Source: Pieris napi
Taxonomy: Eukaryota; Arthropoda; Insecta; Lepidoptera; Pieridae
Reading direction: 5' to 3'
NCBI RefSeq assembly: GCF_905475465.1
Contig: NC_062237.1
Span: 13,564,501-13,628,500 of the forward strand
Length of the DNA: 64,000 nucleotides
A model generated the notes under the pieces. The model was not told the origin of the DNA, did not search any database, and saw only the letters and a list, made by a program, of their open reading frames with translations. Position numbers and translations under genes: made by a program. Below are positions 30,601 to 44,780 of this stretch, in pieces; within the stretch, counting starts at the first letter, position 1, and each line of letters begins with the position of its first letter.

Positions 30601-32771
30601 CGCCTCCCTGGCCTCTCTGGCCTCCCTCGCCTCGCGCAAAGCCGCCTCCTCCATCGCCTTCTGTTGCTCCCATAACTGAAAGACGTAGGACCTATGATTA
30701 TTGGCTCCGACGGATCGATACGAAGAGACTATTCGAATAAAATAAAACTGCCTACTGATTCGCTACCATCATCTAGTTCAGAGGGTGTATCGGGTTTATT
30801 GTTTACTTCAAATGAAAACCGATACAGCACAGGTACGGAGACGTCTTCCAGGATTTTCTAGCCTAATCTAAAAGAAGAATTAGGACAGTACAAGAGGTAA
30901 TTCATTTTATTTTATTTAACATGTGCTTATAAAAGCTTCAGCTAAGTTCAGTGAATGTAAACTGTTCGGTGTATTTCTGTCCCGTCGTGCGAATATTTCC
31001 GGCGCACTGGACGCGATGCCAAAATATCCACGAATGCCGAGGCGCTGCGTTCGACATGTTACAGCCGATAAATCAGCGAGTTATCAAACGGCGTTTAATG
31101 GACGCCATAAATAGATTATAGCTCTGTTATTTCAGGCGTCGTGTACCAAACTAGTCTAAATCAGTTCTGACGGCGTAAAATCCATATTATTGCATATTAA
31201 GTATATTCTGGACAAAACGACTGCGATGGAAGAATGGCAGGTCTCTATAAAGTTTCTTTTGCGTGAATGTGTTATAAAATTAGATCTTTTAATGGTTCGT
31301 ACGTACAAACATAGTGACCTGCATGATAAGAAAGAAGATATTGTGTTTTATCTTCTGGAAGAATAAAACACTACACGTATAGCCTACGTGAGTCGCCGAT
31401 AGTGTAAAAGATAGATATAGAATAAATAACTCTCTAAAAGCGAAAGAGATACGAACAAGCTGTTTTGAATCCAAGGAATTTTAGCTCGTTACCTTTAAAT
31501 GATGCCTGATCTGCTGCTCGTGCTGCTCGGCTAGCTGCTGCCGTTGCTGCTGGAAGTGCTGCAACAATATCTCTTGCTGTAACTGTTGCTGCTTCTTCAA
31601 CTGGAAGGCAAAAAACGTACATAAAGTGCCCTCCGCCCACTGTACCACTTCATCCGCGACTAGCGAGCCAACAACAGAACACAAAAAGAGATGAGTTAAT
31701 TGTGTTATTTCCACTCACGAACGCTAGCATTACTTAGTTATATTACACTGAAAATTCATAACATTTAAGAGAGAGGCTCGAACACGGCTCAGTGCCGTGT
31801 CGAGGTGGTTATGTACAAAAACATCAACAGGCGAATTGGTATTACCTGCGCAACTTTGCTGTCTCAGAACAAGGTTTCTGTACAAAAGGTGCGCAAGTAG
31901 TGAGTGCGAAGGGAGGAGGGGAAGCCGTGGTAAGGTAAATGACTCACTTGCAACAGGAAACTATTCTCTAATGTCTGTTTGGCCCTCTCCGCGATATGGT
32001 TCTTTCTGGGACTGTGACTCTGACAACGAGAGGAAACACACAATGAAACGTCTCCTATAAAAGTAGAGAGCGGCCAGAATATCTCTGCATTGATCCGAGA
32101 AGCGAGCACGAGGGCAAATAAATTTGGCATCGCGGAGGTTATTTTGGTTTGTTAAAAAGAGATTGTCGGAATGTTCCCGGAATAGCAGTGCGCGTGTTTA
32201 TTAGCGGCGCAGTTGTGTGCCAGCTGCCCGCTTCCGGAGAATATCTCGAGTTATCAATTGAATTGCAACAAAAGCTTCCCAGAGGCCATATATTATGTAT
32301 ACGAGTGCACCCCCGCTGCACCTCGACGGCTTATGGGCAGAAGACTCTCTGGTATTTTTAAAAACACCGGGTCAAAGCGAATGTTCGCCGTCCCCCGCAC
32401 GACCAAATGACCCGCCCTTTCCCTCCACACCGATGCATCACTGGAAAAGCTGGAAAATGTATTCGTCCGATCTACCGCTTTCTTAATAACTGGCTTTCGT
32501 TTCTACTTCCATAGTCCTTATTAAGCGCCTGGTCCTACGTTTCGTTTCTAGGCAAATAACATCAATCTTTAGAGATCGATCTGTGGCCCCCGGGAATCTG
32601 CAGTCCATATAGATTATACCGTTTAGGGAGCAACCGGGGTGTGAAAATGCCAAGAGAGGACGGTACCTGCATAATCTGGTGGTGGAAGGAAGAGTCGGGC
32701 GGCGCTCGCGGCGGGGACGGCGAGCGGCCCGTGCCCCCGCCCCCTTCTGCACCGCCGTTATCCCGCGACAT
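27673..32771 (-). CDS. HDAC4: Histone deacetylase 4 (class IIa HDAC)
   Basis: Co-repressor that binds MEF2 and shuttles between nucleus and cytoplasm. Minus-strand exons from splice sites and phase: 32771-32667, 32019-31948, 31600-31493, 30675-30493, 30415-30345, 30262-30114, 29927-29823, 29756-29407, 29193-27673; total 887 codons before the stop. Order of parts: Gln-rich coiled coil (QQQLQQEILLQHFQQQ); MEF2-binding helix (STQVKQKLQ then EFLKKK); 14-3-3 sites ERRASPL and GRTHSAPLP; catalytic domain wholly in the last exon, with structural zinc site CSCG...HPEH, RPPGHHAE, zinc-binding DWDVHHGNG, and H instead of catalytic Y in GFDAAAGHP, which marks class IIa and weak deacetylase activity. 31948-32019 has phase 0 at both sides and could be a cassette exon. 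Confidence 0.9.
29228..29253. repeat. (GA)n microsatellite in HDAC4 intron
   Basis: About 12 AG/GA dinucleotides in the short intron just upstream of the catalytic exon, 35 bp or so from its acceptor. On the coding (minus) strand it reads as a CT-tract, so it may act as an extended polypyrimidine tract. Confidence 0.8.
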
Positions 32772-35700
32772 CTCTGCAAAACACAATTTATTTACAAATA
32801 TAAATGTATACCAATTTTGAGTAATTTGGGAATGAACCAATGATGTGACACTGTGGGATATCGTGTAAGAATACGTGTGTGCTACGCAAAAATAAGTATT
32901 GATCGAGAACATCATGAAGATTAACCATAATTACTTATAAGTGTTCTCGTTAATAATGGTTATCATTCAAATAACTGGTTGTAAAAATACATAAATGTAT
33001 TAATATTGATGTAACAAGACTCTTTATTTTTGTATCATTATTACTGTTAAAAAGTAATTTGTTTTATTTGTAACTTAACTATTGGCAAAATGATTAAAAT
33101 ATGTAAACATCATTTATTTTATAATAGCGTTAATCAAGTTAAGGATATAAATATCTTGCGACCGTTTTAGCTCGATCTAGATCCAGGGTTAGCCAGCTAA
33201 ACGTGACCTCGATCAGAAGGGTGTCGGATGTGGGAGAAGGGGGGGGGGGGCTGTGTGTGTCTTTCCTCTCCCCCGCGCAGGGGTCTGGCAAATTATATTT
33301 AGAAGATCTAAATTTAGAAAACGAGTCGGTCTGTAGTCCTGCGTCCTTTATATATCATCTATGTAACATACATACATACATAACAATATTGCAAACCCGA
33401 CATTCGATACCAAAAAGTTACTATTTTACACGTGTCGGCCCTGAGAAATAATTAACTGTATTAAGAATTACGTATATTTATTTGTATGTAAATGAGGCAC
33501 ATTAATAATTCAAGCCGACGCGTGGCGTAATTTTGTTACCATCATTTATCGAAACACTTCAGGTAGGTCCATTCGGTCAGCTCACAACAGACAATTTTGT
33601 CATTGCTAATATTAGTGAGCCGGTGCCCACTCTTCGACGTAATTATATGTATAGGCCGGTAATTTCCCAGCAACCACTGCGACAATAAGGACTTATGAAA
33701 GGTCAAGCGAGAATAAATGGTATTATATAATTGTGGGAAACGAAGTAATTAACACCCAGGCGTAGGTGTGCCGACCTTGTAAGTTGTTGCTTTAAAATTT
33801 AAATCATTCATATTTTTAATTCATTCAATTAAATACTTCGCTGAAATCTGAGTAGTCCCGTTAACCTCTATTGCGTTGCCCACGAGCTGCGTCAGCCCAA
33901 ATAGCAAATATTCGTCTATTCGCAAATAGTAGTATACACCGTTCTATCGCCACATCGTTTCACCATAAGGTGGAACTATTTCTCGTAAATTTCAGTGAAA
34001 TCGTTCCTATTCGCGCTCGCATTTAAATCAAAAGTCCAAGAAAGATCACATCAAAGAATTTGGAACCAATTAAAAATGAAAGTCGATCAGTTAAGAAGCT
34101 TTCAGATGAATATGTAGGTACATTAAGGAGGCCGCCGAGAGCTAGTACTGGATAAAATCAAAACTATTGAATCGAATTAACAAAATATTTTAGCATTAGA
34201 ATTTATTTTATTTTATTTATCTATATGTTATCTTACAGCTACACATATCCATATTATCAAAGAAAACACTTACACAATATACAAAGCCAAAACAGGTTAC
34301 ATTGTTAAACAAAATATACGAAACAGAAAAAGTAAGTCAATTAATAGATAAAAAGAAGAAAACTGAAATTAAACATGAAACAAACTACAACTTAATATTT
34401 TAAAGAAAGAAGAAAAAGTCAGTCTTCCCGTTTCCTCAATATTTCCTCACCCTCCTCCTATCCTCTTTTGTAAGGTGGAAAATGTCTACATTTTCATTAA
34501 TTATATTGTAGTTAGCTAAACCCAATACATTGGCGAATTACGCATATGATTCATGTTTTTAAACGAAGATCTATATTTATTTATTCTCAGGGGTTCTTTT
34601 AAGGGCGTAATAAACAAACAAGGAAATTAATCTTTATCACGATTAATATAAAAATAGAAAGTACGACAAGTGAAGGACGCGGCGGCTCGAGCCTCTGCTC
34701 CGTCCTTCTCTTAGAGTAAGTGGGAGCGACAGAGACGCACGAACATATCGAGAACTATAAATAGAAGGTGGGCGAGGCCTCCAGCTTTACGGTTGTGAAA
34801 ACATGTTAAATTTGCGACCAATGCTCGGCTTTGTTTCAGAGAAACGAATACAACAAACTTCTATTTCCGTTGCAATGTTAATTACATCACTCTCGAGATG
34901 TTATGCATATGGGAAACACCATTGGGTGACCGCGTGACCTGTCCCAGCGGCGACGTGACACCTCAAGGGAGTAGATGCCGTTGTCGTCTAATGAGGATTA
35001 TTAAAACGTTTGGTTGCACCAAAAAAACAATGAATTTGACCTTTATCTGTATTAGCCATTCACACTCCTAAAAAGTCATTTAAACTGAAGTGAAACTTAT
35101 CAAATTACCACTACATCTTGGATTTTATCCGGATGAAAATGTTTCTCCATAGGATGTTACGTACATCTCTATTTATCTCTATTTATCTATGCAAAGTGAC
35201 AGGTGAGTTGAATCCATGTCACACAAATTTTAATTTATAAGCATACGTGTACAGAAGTTACATAAATAAATAAATAAATAATATTTAGATTTTTTGAGTA
35301 ACAAAGACGAAACATTTAATAACCGAGCCTCATGCTTCGACGTGAAGTTTAGAGTCATCTATAAATACGTCCATTGTGCGTAATAAAGTGAGACAAATGA
35401 ATATCTGCTATATCGAGAAAAGGCAGGAGTGAAAAAGTCCAAATAGCATAATCGCGTCAATGCCTCGAGAGCGGGAGTGAGTCAGGTGTATAAATAGCAT
35501 GCTATTGTTGGCTGCGTTGCACCAATCGCGAGACTGCTCTTATAATGCCACTAATACTATTTCCAAGTTAACTTAAAACATTGTCCCGCGACAGGTTACT
35601 TATAGCTTCTATTTTCGGCACAAGTGCAGCTCGGGACTCCCCGTGTGTCTCCTTTACCGCGTAGTCCTTTCTTTGTAAAACAGATATTAATCCAATCGAA

Positions 35701-38700
35701 AGCCAATTATAGAATATCCTCTATCTCATTAGCGGCACTCCGCTCTGGGAATAGATCGCTATAAACGATCGTCTAGCACAGTTCATTCATGCAACAGTTG
35801 GAAACATTAAAAACAAGCTTGGCGACGTTTAGCGATCGCGTATCATGGTATTATAAAGTGATAAAACCTACATTTGATTCTTTCTGTGATCAAAGCACGT
35901 CGCGCCCGTAGCTCCGCTGCATCTGATCGATCGCCCACTATTAATGCATTACATGGACGTTTTAGGCATATAACAAACATTCCTATGGGGTATAACTTTG
36001 AAACGAGTGAAGTTCCTATGAAATTGTTAGTTAACTTCAACTGACGTTATCCAACTCGAAGTAGTTCTGTGCTCGGGCAAGGGTTTGGTTATTTTCGAAC
36101 AACAAAGGCAGAAACAAGTCGGTGATGTAAGCTAAATATAACGGGCCCTGTTTGTACACTCCCGGCTATTCTGGGTCCGCCCTTTGCTGCCTTATTTTAG
36201 ATCGCCAGCAATCAAACCCTCTCTGAATAATGTAGCCAGCAAATAATACCGGCGATGCAAGATCTGCTGACATATGGTGCCTAGGTGGTGGCCGAAGGCT
36301 GCCCATGGACACGAACAAATCTGAATAATAAACTGCGTCTTATTAAACAGGTGAAGATACAGCACGATCTATTTATAGCCTCGACTATATCAGCACGAGG
36401 TAAATGTTCAACAAACAAGTTTAGTTTGTGTTATCTCCCGGAAGTGGTACATTTCTAAAAATAGAACAGGTTCCAATCACGACGCGACCCAACTCTTGTT
36501 TATTAACTTTATAGACGGATATTAATTTAAGTAATAATAAAAGTGAAGTTCTATATGTTGGCTAAAGCGTCTAAACGGGCGACCGAGGATAATTCGTCGT
36601 GCTGTTCTGTTCCTGTCGATTGTCGAACAACCTTCGGGTCTAAATGTGAATTACAATTGCCAACTAAGCTGTGAGTGGGAGGCACTTTCACGGGAGGCAG
36701 CCGAGCGGAAGGGCGCCGACCTCACCGGAAACCTTATCAGTCTGAGAGTGCTACTCCGATTCCCTTTAGGTTGTGCTCTGCAACAATGCATATGTTAAAC
36801 ATAGATTTATGCCCAGTCATAGTAGTAAACTTGTATTTGTGGATTTCGTTAGACATGCCATGTGACAGTCATAACACTTTATATGCTTAAATCTCTTAGA
36901 AATACCGAAGAGCAATCCAATGTTGCCGATACCGAATTCGGTCAATTTCCCCGTTGCATTAGCCATTTTTTTAGCTCATCGAGTACAAATTTAATTCTCA
37001 CGCGAGGGTTGTGTTTCAAGACACGGGCTATTTATAGCCATGACGATTAAGATTACTCAATAAACTTGATTTTTGTGTTGATTTGGGTGGGATATAATAG
37101 CAGTGGAGTACAAGAGTCAATAAATGATCCCGTGACAGTTGTTCCCGTGAGTTCTACTGCGCTAAGTTTTGCCACAACTCGCTCATAAATAAATAAAATG
37201 CAATTCTATGCTTATCAAGTGATTTTGCGAAGAAAACGAAGAACACGAATCTGGCCAATGTCCAGTGCGGAGCGAGCATCGTTCTTCGTCCACGTCTATT
37301 TATACGTGGCCTGGCGCGGGCCTCTCCCTTTATAGCGTAACCGGAATAGACTAAGGAAATATATAATATATTCGACGATAATATGGCGGTTATTTAAATT
37401 CTCATTGATCGAACATCACACGCTACAATTTTTTTTAAAGCGAAAAGGATTGTTTATCGAGAAGCGTCCAGCCTTCAAGCCTTCGACAGTTACAAGGCCA
37501 GTTCTTACCGGTCTACACGAAACTATTCCGGAGCAGGAGGACAATGTCACGTTTCAATTGCTACATTAATAGGGCGATCGTCGGCACATTGAAGGTTTGA
37601 TGAGTAATTTGCATAATAATCTCCCCGTGGTAGCTAGAGGCATTTGGTAGAAGCCGGTTCGATCTGGCAGTGGACGCGTGCTTTTCATTGGAACGTAACA
37701 TATTCTGTTTGCATATTGCATAACGATTCTTAGAGAAATAGAGAGGGGGAGAGGGAGTTGCTCGTTAAGCAACTGACACTCCGAAGACAAATAATTGTCG
37801 CATCTTGAACTGACCGCTGAACGTTGGCTAGACACCGTAAATCTATTTAACGATGCGAACGCAACTAGGCCAACGCAATACCCGCTCGTATCTCTTATTA
37901 TTTCTATATCCTGTAATCCTCAATCTGGTACTAGTAGGAGCCAGTAGGTATCAGTCATATATATGTATTGTATTGTCTTGAAAAACTTAATATAGTAAAT
38001 ACTTAATTGAAAGCGACACAAACATAATTCTGTTTAAAAAGGCTTGTTTAAAATCATACAAAATAAAATATGAAGCAAAGAATAATATTGATGAGATTCA
38101 AGCTTAAAAATGGACTACGACAGAATAATAAGTCCGACTTCGTGTCGAGTTTATATTTAAGTAATAGCAATACTCTAAAATTTAATTATATATTCGCAAC
38201 TTACAAGTTAATATTCTTATATATTACTGTATACACACGCGCGCTTTCTCTATCACCAATCAATCGATCAATTTGCTTCAAAGTGATGGTTTAATACAAA
38301 ATTAATTAAACATTAAATATATTTGTAATAACAATAAGACAAAACAAGAAATAAATAGATTTAAAGCGATGACTCGGTGTTTCTCAAATATATTAATCAT
38401 AGTGGTTATTGTTCAAAACATAACCGCATTAAATATACGTCACGCGTGCGCATGCGTCGTTTCATCCCCATTTTAGTTTGTATCTATACTATATGTAAGT
38501 TGTGTTACAATTTGCAAAATAATGAGATTGGGATAATTTTTGTTATGTAGTCTTTGAAAACAGCCTTTTTTCGTCACCTCTATAATTGAGATCAACGATG
38601 CGGCAAAGGTCCTGTAATGCTTCCGCGTCCGCAAGAGATACACATTTGATCGCGATCTTTTTTCACGTTGAGCATAAAAAGAACATTCGTTCGTATTGCG

Positions 38701-41700
38701 TTAAGTGAAACAGCCTGTCACGACAAAACTGAGCCTTTGGCTCACGCTTTACTTAACTCGAGTACCTATATTCAATAATAGGCTAAAATTACGCTTTTTA
38801 TTTGATATGAAAAAAGGTGCAGCTAAAAGTACGCGCTACTACAGAAGTTCGGGCGCCGCATTTCGTCGCTCACACGAGCTAAAAATAGCTGATGGTGGTG
38901 GGTGGGTTTATTGGATAGAGCTGTCAAAGCGAGTATACTTCTGAGGAAGCAGGCCACGAGGACCGGCCTCCGGGTCGCGGCACGGCCACGGCTCCGGACC
39001 TCCGAGCTCCGTGCGCTAAATCCTACTTGCACACTACTACATGTATTCTGTTGAAGTGTGCAAGTATTTAGTAAAAGAGGAATTTTACTTTAACTAGCAT
39101 TCACCCGTGGCGCGAGATGACGTTGCTGAAAATGAAAGTAAGTTTTTCTTGACTAAATTAACTATTTTTTTTATTTTATAAGGTCTGAGTATTATTGTGA
39201 CGTTGTTTACGAATGCGAAAGCTGAATTAATTCTTTGAGTGAAGAAAGAATATCAGAAGCTAACAGGCCCTGGTGAACACTCTTCACTAATCAAATAAAA
39301 ATAAAGTTTTCCAATGTTAGGGGGAACAGAGGAAGACCAACTTCCTTCAGAAGGATGATCTGAACCTAAAATTAGGAACTAAACCTTACGGTTCGTAGTT
39401 TCCTGGACCCAAACTTACCCTTGAGATTACGAGCAAAAGCTAGTCGAACGTAAGGAATAAAAAATGTGCACAGCATCACACAAAATATGATAATATTTAA
39501 AATTAGCTCGTTTATCCGGTTGACGTCAACGCCGACGCAGACCACGCCGGTGATTAATTTAATTCATTTGTTTACCAAATTGTCTACGGATTACGGAACT
39601 ACAAGCCCTTCGTCACAATAACTTAATTAACTTAATTAAATTAGAAATAAGGAATTGTCTTTTCACACTTCCGAAACACAAGACGCACTTGAAAAGACAA
39701 ACAATGCTCGTATTGCTGCATGGTCCGATGATAAGACTTTGGTTTTTATCAAAATTCTGACAAGGCAAAAGGATTTGACAGGAAGCATGTTTTAATCTCC
39801 TGAAATAGCAATAATATAGAAACGAGTACGGAGCGCAATCTTGGTGTAATTGTCTACGAAAATTTACTGTTAAGGGACATATAAATAACACTACAGCTAA
39901 CTGCTTTTACACAGTATCTAAATACTGAGCTGCTGGTGTAATCAAACACTAGTCTCAGTAGAAGCCGTGTTGCGTGTATGTTTATTGATGTGGTGATGAC
40001 CAAAGCCCCTTAAACCTCTACAACGAGGAGGTGTCATACGGCTACTTTTGAAGTAAGATTTAAGTAATAAATATAAGTGTTTAAGCTGTCGCGGAATATG
40101 GTTAAAAGAAGTATTAAGAATATCCATAGCGCAAAATCGCCTGCATCATTAGCATACCCCACATACACACCTTCACGTACTTACCCTCACTTTTACACCA
40201 TCACACAATACAGCCAAATTAGGTATTATTTAGTTGAATGTATTGAATAATTTTTGAAGTTATACTTCTTTAGGCGCGTTATGAAAAATTTATGAGAGTG
40301 AAATTTTACGATGAAATTTAACAGAATGAAGTTGCCCACGGAAGATGCTACGGCATTGGACATAATTTAAAAACAACATTCGAATAATAATAGAATTTAT
40401 GTTACACTTAATGTATAATAATAAATATTTATTTATTTAATTTATGTAAACTGAACTTTATTGACTATAATGACTCCTTTTCCAGTCTTTGATTATTTAA
40501 TTGTAATTAATTATTTGCATGCAATCAAAAACTATTTTTAATAATGCCAAAGAAGGATAACTTCTTACGCACGTATAAGTACACGCAGCCTTTTTTTTTG
40601 TTTGTTTGATTTTGTAAATTTTTGAACCTTTTTGTAGTAAAATGTATTATGTATTCCACCTCTGGCTATATTTTCAGTGTATCTGTTTGTTATTATATAT
40701 AATTTATGTTAGCTGTAGGATTACGAAATAAATAAATAAATATAGCCAACAAGTGCTGGAATAATCTTCCGCCGCCATTATGAGAGTGAAAATGTCTTTG
40801 GAAAAAGAACAGCTTCTCTGTTAATTTGTGTTTTTTATTCACGATTTAAAAAAATGATTGCAAGCTTCTCTCCCTGGTTAGCCTATCTTTCATCAGATTC
40901 TAGCCTAATTGAACTAAAAATTGCTATCGTGAGTTATGAAACCTAACATTACTTAAGTTATATAGATATGTATTTTAGTTAATCATTAAAAGCGCAAATT
41001 TTAACAATCATCTTATACTTGAAACAAAAATGTGTTTTAGTTTTTTATACACTCATAAATTGTAACATAAAATTCTCGTTTCCGCTAATGTCCAAATCGA
41101 CTACACTTATATTCTTTATAGATAACATAAGCAATTCAATTTAGTTTATTGTTAATCAACCACACGATAGGGGTAGTTAGTTTAGTATTTTATGTTAGTC
41201 AAGCTCATGTGTTAAACGATTACAGCCAGTTGACACCCAACTTCAAACGAAGAGTTTCATTATTTGAACATTTAACAATCTGGGAATATGAAACGGATGG
41301 GGGTGACCATCCGTTGTATAGAAGTGTAAGTGTGCGATCCGGGAAGATGTGTATTGGCGATTCACAATAATATTATTGTCAATACGCTTGTAGAGAATCT
41401 TTCCACGGACGCATCGCTCCGTCATTCTAGGAATCTCGGCTGCGGTTAATTGTATCCCATGACTACTATTTCGAAATGATGGGTTTTTACACATATTTGC
41501 CAATTAGACCACGACTCTTTTGAAAGTTTTCATAAAATAAACTACTGACTAGATCGACTAATGGGTGAATTAAATGAATACTTAAGGTTTAAAAGCACTA
41601 CGGCCGATTGTGCGGTGACATGACATCGTGTGAGCGATAACACAGATAAGGCACACAGATGCGGCGCGTACGCACACTTGCGCCGTATACAGAAGTCAGA

Positions 41701-42042
41701 AATAGCTCCACCGATAGCGCAACATACCAACACACGCCCACGCGCCGCGAAAAGTCAATATAATAACAACACACATACAAAGGAAGCTATGAATAAGTTG
41801 ATTCTGAAATGGAACCTTACTACCTATTGTACATAACGCGACCTGCCGCATGTCGCGTGATCTACAGTGAACTGCCCCTTCGGCTGCGGTTTCGAAGAAA
41901 GTCAGCAAACAACCGGTCCAGAAATCGGAACAACGAGATAACAGCGTTATACATTTTTGTTTAGCAAGATCTATCGGACGCACACCGGTTTCGTCTAGAT
42001 CCTATTTGCTGAATAAAGAATTTGGAGAGACCTCAGACTCAC
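32772..42042 (-). other. Probable HDAC4 first intron / regulatory region
   Basis: No gene pattern recognised across 9.3 kb. It contains six strict CTAWWWWTAG sites, a G-run at 33240-33250, CATA microsatellite at 33365, and one MITE-like repeat (40256-40564). If the first exons at 42.05 and 45.3 kb are right, this is intron. Confidence 0.45.
40256..40564. mobile_element. MITE-like repeat, GAAGT family, copy 2
   Basis: Left end GAAGTTATACTTCTTTA (40256-40272) and right end AAAGAAGGATAACTTC (40549-40564) form an imperfect inverted pair. Both this copy and the one at 26109 continue past the right end with TTACG and an ACGT-rich stretch. Confidence 0.45.
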
Positions 42043-42061
42043 CTAAATTAATGACATACAT
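42043..42061 (-). CDS. HDAC4: Candidate HDAC4 alternative first coding exon 1a
   Basis: Minus-strand ATG at 42061 opens MYVINL and meets a good donor (TTTAG|GTGAGT) in phase 1. The HDAC4 exon at 32773 starts with two bases before its ATG, so the join gives a Glu codon and stays in frame. The frame upstream is closed by a stop, so this ATG would be the start. The surrounding 42.05-42.6 kb is GC- and CpG-rich, like a promoter. Assignment to HDAC4 is inference from phase and strand. Confidence 0.45.
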
Positions 42062-43787
42062 CGCCCGGGAGCGCTCGAGTCGCCGGCCGTGCTCCACGGC
42101 CTGATACAGTCCGGAATCCACCTTAAGCACTATAAACTGGTACACAGAACGGACACACTGCGACTGACGCAAACATCTTTAACAACACCGCGCACTTGTA
42201 TCATAACATTGGCGAGGACACTGACGCACATTCGACACGACCGTTGAGCTCGAGTCGCTGGTGGAAACTGATGGCCGAGTAGGCACCGAGCCCTGCGCCC
42301 GCAGCCCGCGCTCCGCCGCTCATTCAGTGCCGTAGCACTTACCACACACCGCCACACCAAGTCGATATTTACGTGTCCTTTATCAATTATTCTGCTAATT
42401 CGTAGAAAATTAATAAAAATATTCTTTGTAGGTCAAGGGTCTGTCGTCCGCGTTGTAAAGAAATCCGGCGCAGGCGCAGAGCGACGTCGAGTTAGCGCAG
42501 ACGATGACAAACGCGGCGACCTCGACTTTGAAGTTGTAGTTTAATTCGGTAACTTCCGCGACCGCCTCTCCGCCCGACTTGCGACGACAGTACGACGCTT
42601 TTGATTAGCGAATGCCTCTACAGACCACGTTACATGACAGACGGTCATTTATGTATATCTACCCCCATTTTAATTGAGTAGTATTTGAATACGATAATCT
42701 TTTCTCTTTTCTAAGGACGGTTATCTAACTTTCGTTAGATAAGCCATAACCTATTTCTCGATAAATGACTATACAATATAAAAGCAATGTTTTAATTCGA
42801 ACCTGTAGTATTAATAATCTGAGATTAGCGCGTTTGCAATCTTTGTAAACGTCTATTTAGCTTGATAATAATTGTGACGCGAGTTACAAACGTACCAAAA
42901 GATAGCTTTTACTTAAATAGCGGGTGACTCAGGTGGGAATCCCGCTCTCTTGTCTCATCATTCACTTTTCACGAATATCATTTTGTTGGAACTACGCAGT
43001 ATGACTTCGTCTCTGTGCATCTTATTGTGTTATCTCCACCGAAATCACCTCGGCGACAACAATAATATTTTATCAGGAAATTGTACTTAAGGGCGATTAC
43101 AAAAGAGTCATAACTCAAAAAGATTTTTCAAATTTTCTTTTTCGGTTCGTACACAATCTCCTATACTGCTGACAAAAATTCGCAGTTTTTTACGGGTCGA
43201 TTAAGTTTATCCACCGACACACATATATATTTTGAGTTACATAAGATACCTAAGCCAAACTGGCAACTTTACGACTTTTACATAGTATTATTTTTACTAG
43301 TATTATTTATTTCACGAGTCGTTGCTTTTCTATTACGCCTCTGTGATTAAAGAAGGAAATAATAACTTCTTATAGTGTTGGGCGAAAAATGAGACGCGGG
43401 CACCATCCCGTGCCCCACTTACCTTTTGACCTCTCAGTCGATTTGGCGCCGTGACATTAACTGGTTATGTGATACGTCCGTGCGCAGGTGCCGATGCTTT
43501 ACGCGGCGTATTAATCTTAAGTCGATTCATTTGGGATTTAATGTAAGTGGAGGCATTTAGAAACTCTTTGTCCTCTTTGTCGAAAATAAATGTGATTTAA
43601 TGTTAAACAGAAATGTGGAAACTTTCACCGATGCAGCACTAAGTTTAATCATTATTTTATTTGCTCCGAGAGTACCTACATGGTATTTTGAATACTTTTT
43701 TAGTGAAATGGTCTAAAATAGAGCAACGTTTCTTAAAAATCTGTAGTAATTTAAGGTTTATTAACAAAAGTAATAAAATAAAAATAA
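42062..43787. other. Promoter-like GC-rich stretch then AT-rich DNA
   Basis: 42060-42600 is CpG-rich and would hold the promoter of candidate exon 1a. The rest has no recognised feature. Confidence 0.35.
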
Positions 43788-44261
43788 ATCAATGGCGCTA
43801 CAACCTTTTTAGGTCTGGGCCTCAGATTTCTCTATCTGTTTCATGATCATTTGGTAATCTAATAGGCAAGTAGGTAATCAGCCTTCTGTGCCTGACGCAC
43901 GCCGTTGACTTTTTGGGTCTAAAGCGGGCCATAGACGGACCGCATGTTGCAGTCAAGACCGACTGCAATATGCGGTTTGCTCAGAAACTGCTCGAGCGGT
44001 CCGTGTATTGCGAATATGAATTTACTATGGAAACTGCAGATCGCCGTGCGGCGTCCGCTTAGAGCAGTCGGTATCGGCTGCAACATGCGGTCCGTCTATG
44101 GCCCGCTTAAGGCAAGCCGGTTTCCTCACGATGTTTCCCTTCACCGTTCGAACGAATGTTTAATGCGCACATAGAAAGAAAGTCTATTGGTGCACAGCCG
44201 GGGATCGAACCTACGACCTCAGGGATGAGAGTCGCACGCTGGCCACTAGGCCAACACTGCC
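43776..44261 (-). mobile_element. tRNA-derived SINE carrying a nested MITE
   Basis: Minus-strand head GGCAGTGTTGGCCTAGTGG... with the B-box motif GGTTCGATCCC (plus strand GGGATCGAACC near 44203), then a body I recognise from lepidopteran SINEs (GTTTCCTCACGATGTTTCCC, GATCATTTGGTAATC on the plus strand). Target duplication TTAACAAAAGYAATA at 43761-43775 and 44262-44276 (one mismatch). The SINE body is broken by the element at 43923-44107. Confidence 0.75.
43923..44107. mobile_element. Harbinger-like MITE inside the SINE
   Basis: 185 bp with terminal inverted repeats starting AGCGGGCCATAGACGGACCG (about 32 bp, one mismatch) and a TAA duplication at both sides (43920-43922, 44108-44110). A 3-bp TWA duplication is typical of PIF/Harbinger. 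No coding capacity. Confidence 0.75.
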
Positions 44262-44780
44262 TTAACAAAAGCAATAGGACCACCTATATTTGTACGATAG
44301 CTTTTATTTAATGTTAAAATCCCAAGGCGCGAGACTACGCCGCGTAATTTGCACGTTATTTATCACAAATTACAATACAATTTATAAAAAGAATTATTCT
44401 CTTAATACGTAACCTCTTCTTTGGATTTGATATAACTTAAACATTTGAACTTAGCTATAATATTTATGTCCCGGTGATAGGCTATTCTTTTCTCACCGAT
44501 ATGCGTGAATGAATTTGCATTGTGTAAAATTTAATAGTTGACATAATCCGAATGTTTCGCTCTCTATTTACGTAGTGCCTCATCGAATTAATAAGGGCAT
44601 GAAAACCGTTAAGGAAGCCTTTTAAAAACCAAATATATTTGGGACGAGGGCCCAAACAGAAACGAAATAATTTTTTAAGCGGTTCGGAAACTTCATTGCT
44701 TTCCCTTTCCTATCGATATTCTAAGGAGTAAAGAAGAAAAGTAGTAAAAGTGATTGTCCAAGTTAAGCTATCCTCTAGTC

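Noticed and set aside
33203..33451. 82-residue ORF near the G-run
   Set aside because: Low-complexity Gly/Ser composition around a homopolymer; no conserved pattern.
38930..39020. GC-rich patch as an HDAC4 exon or CpG promoter
   Set aside because: No splice-compatible reading frame or start that I could defend; left as unannotated intron sequence.
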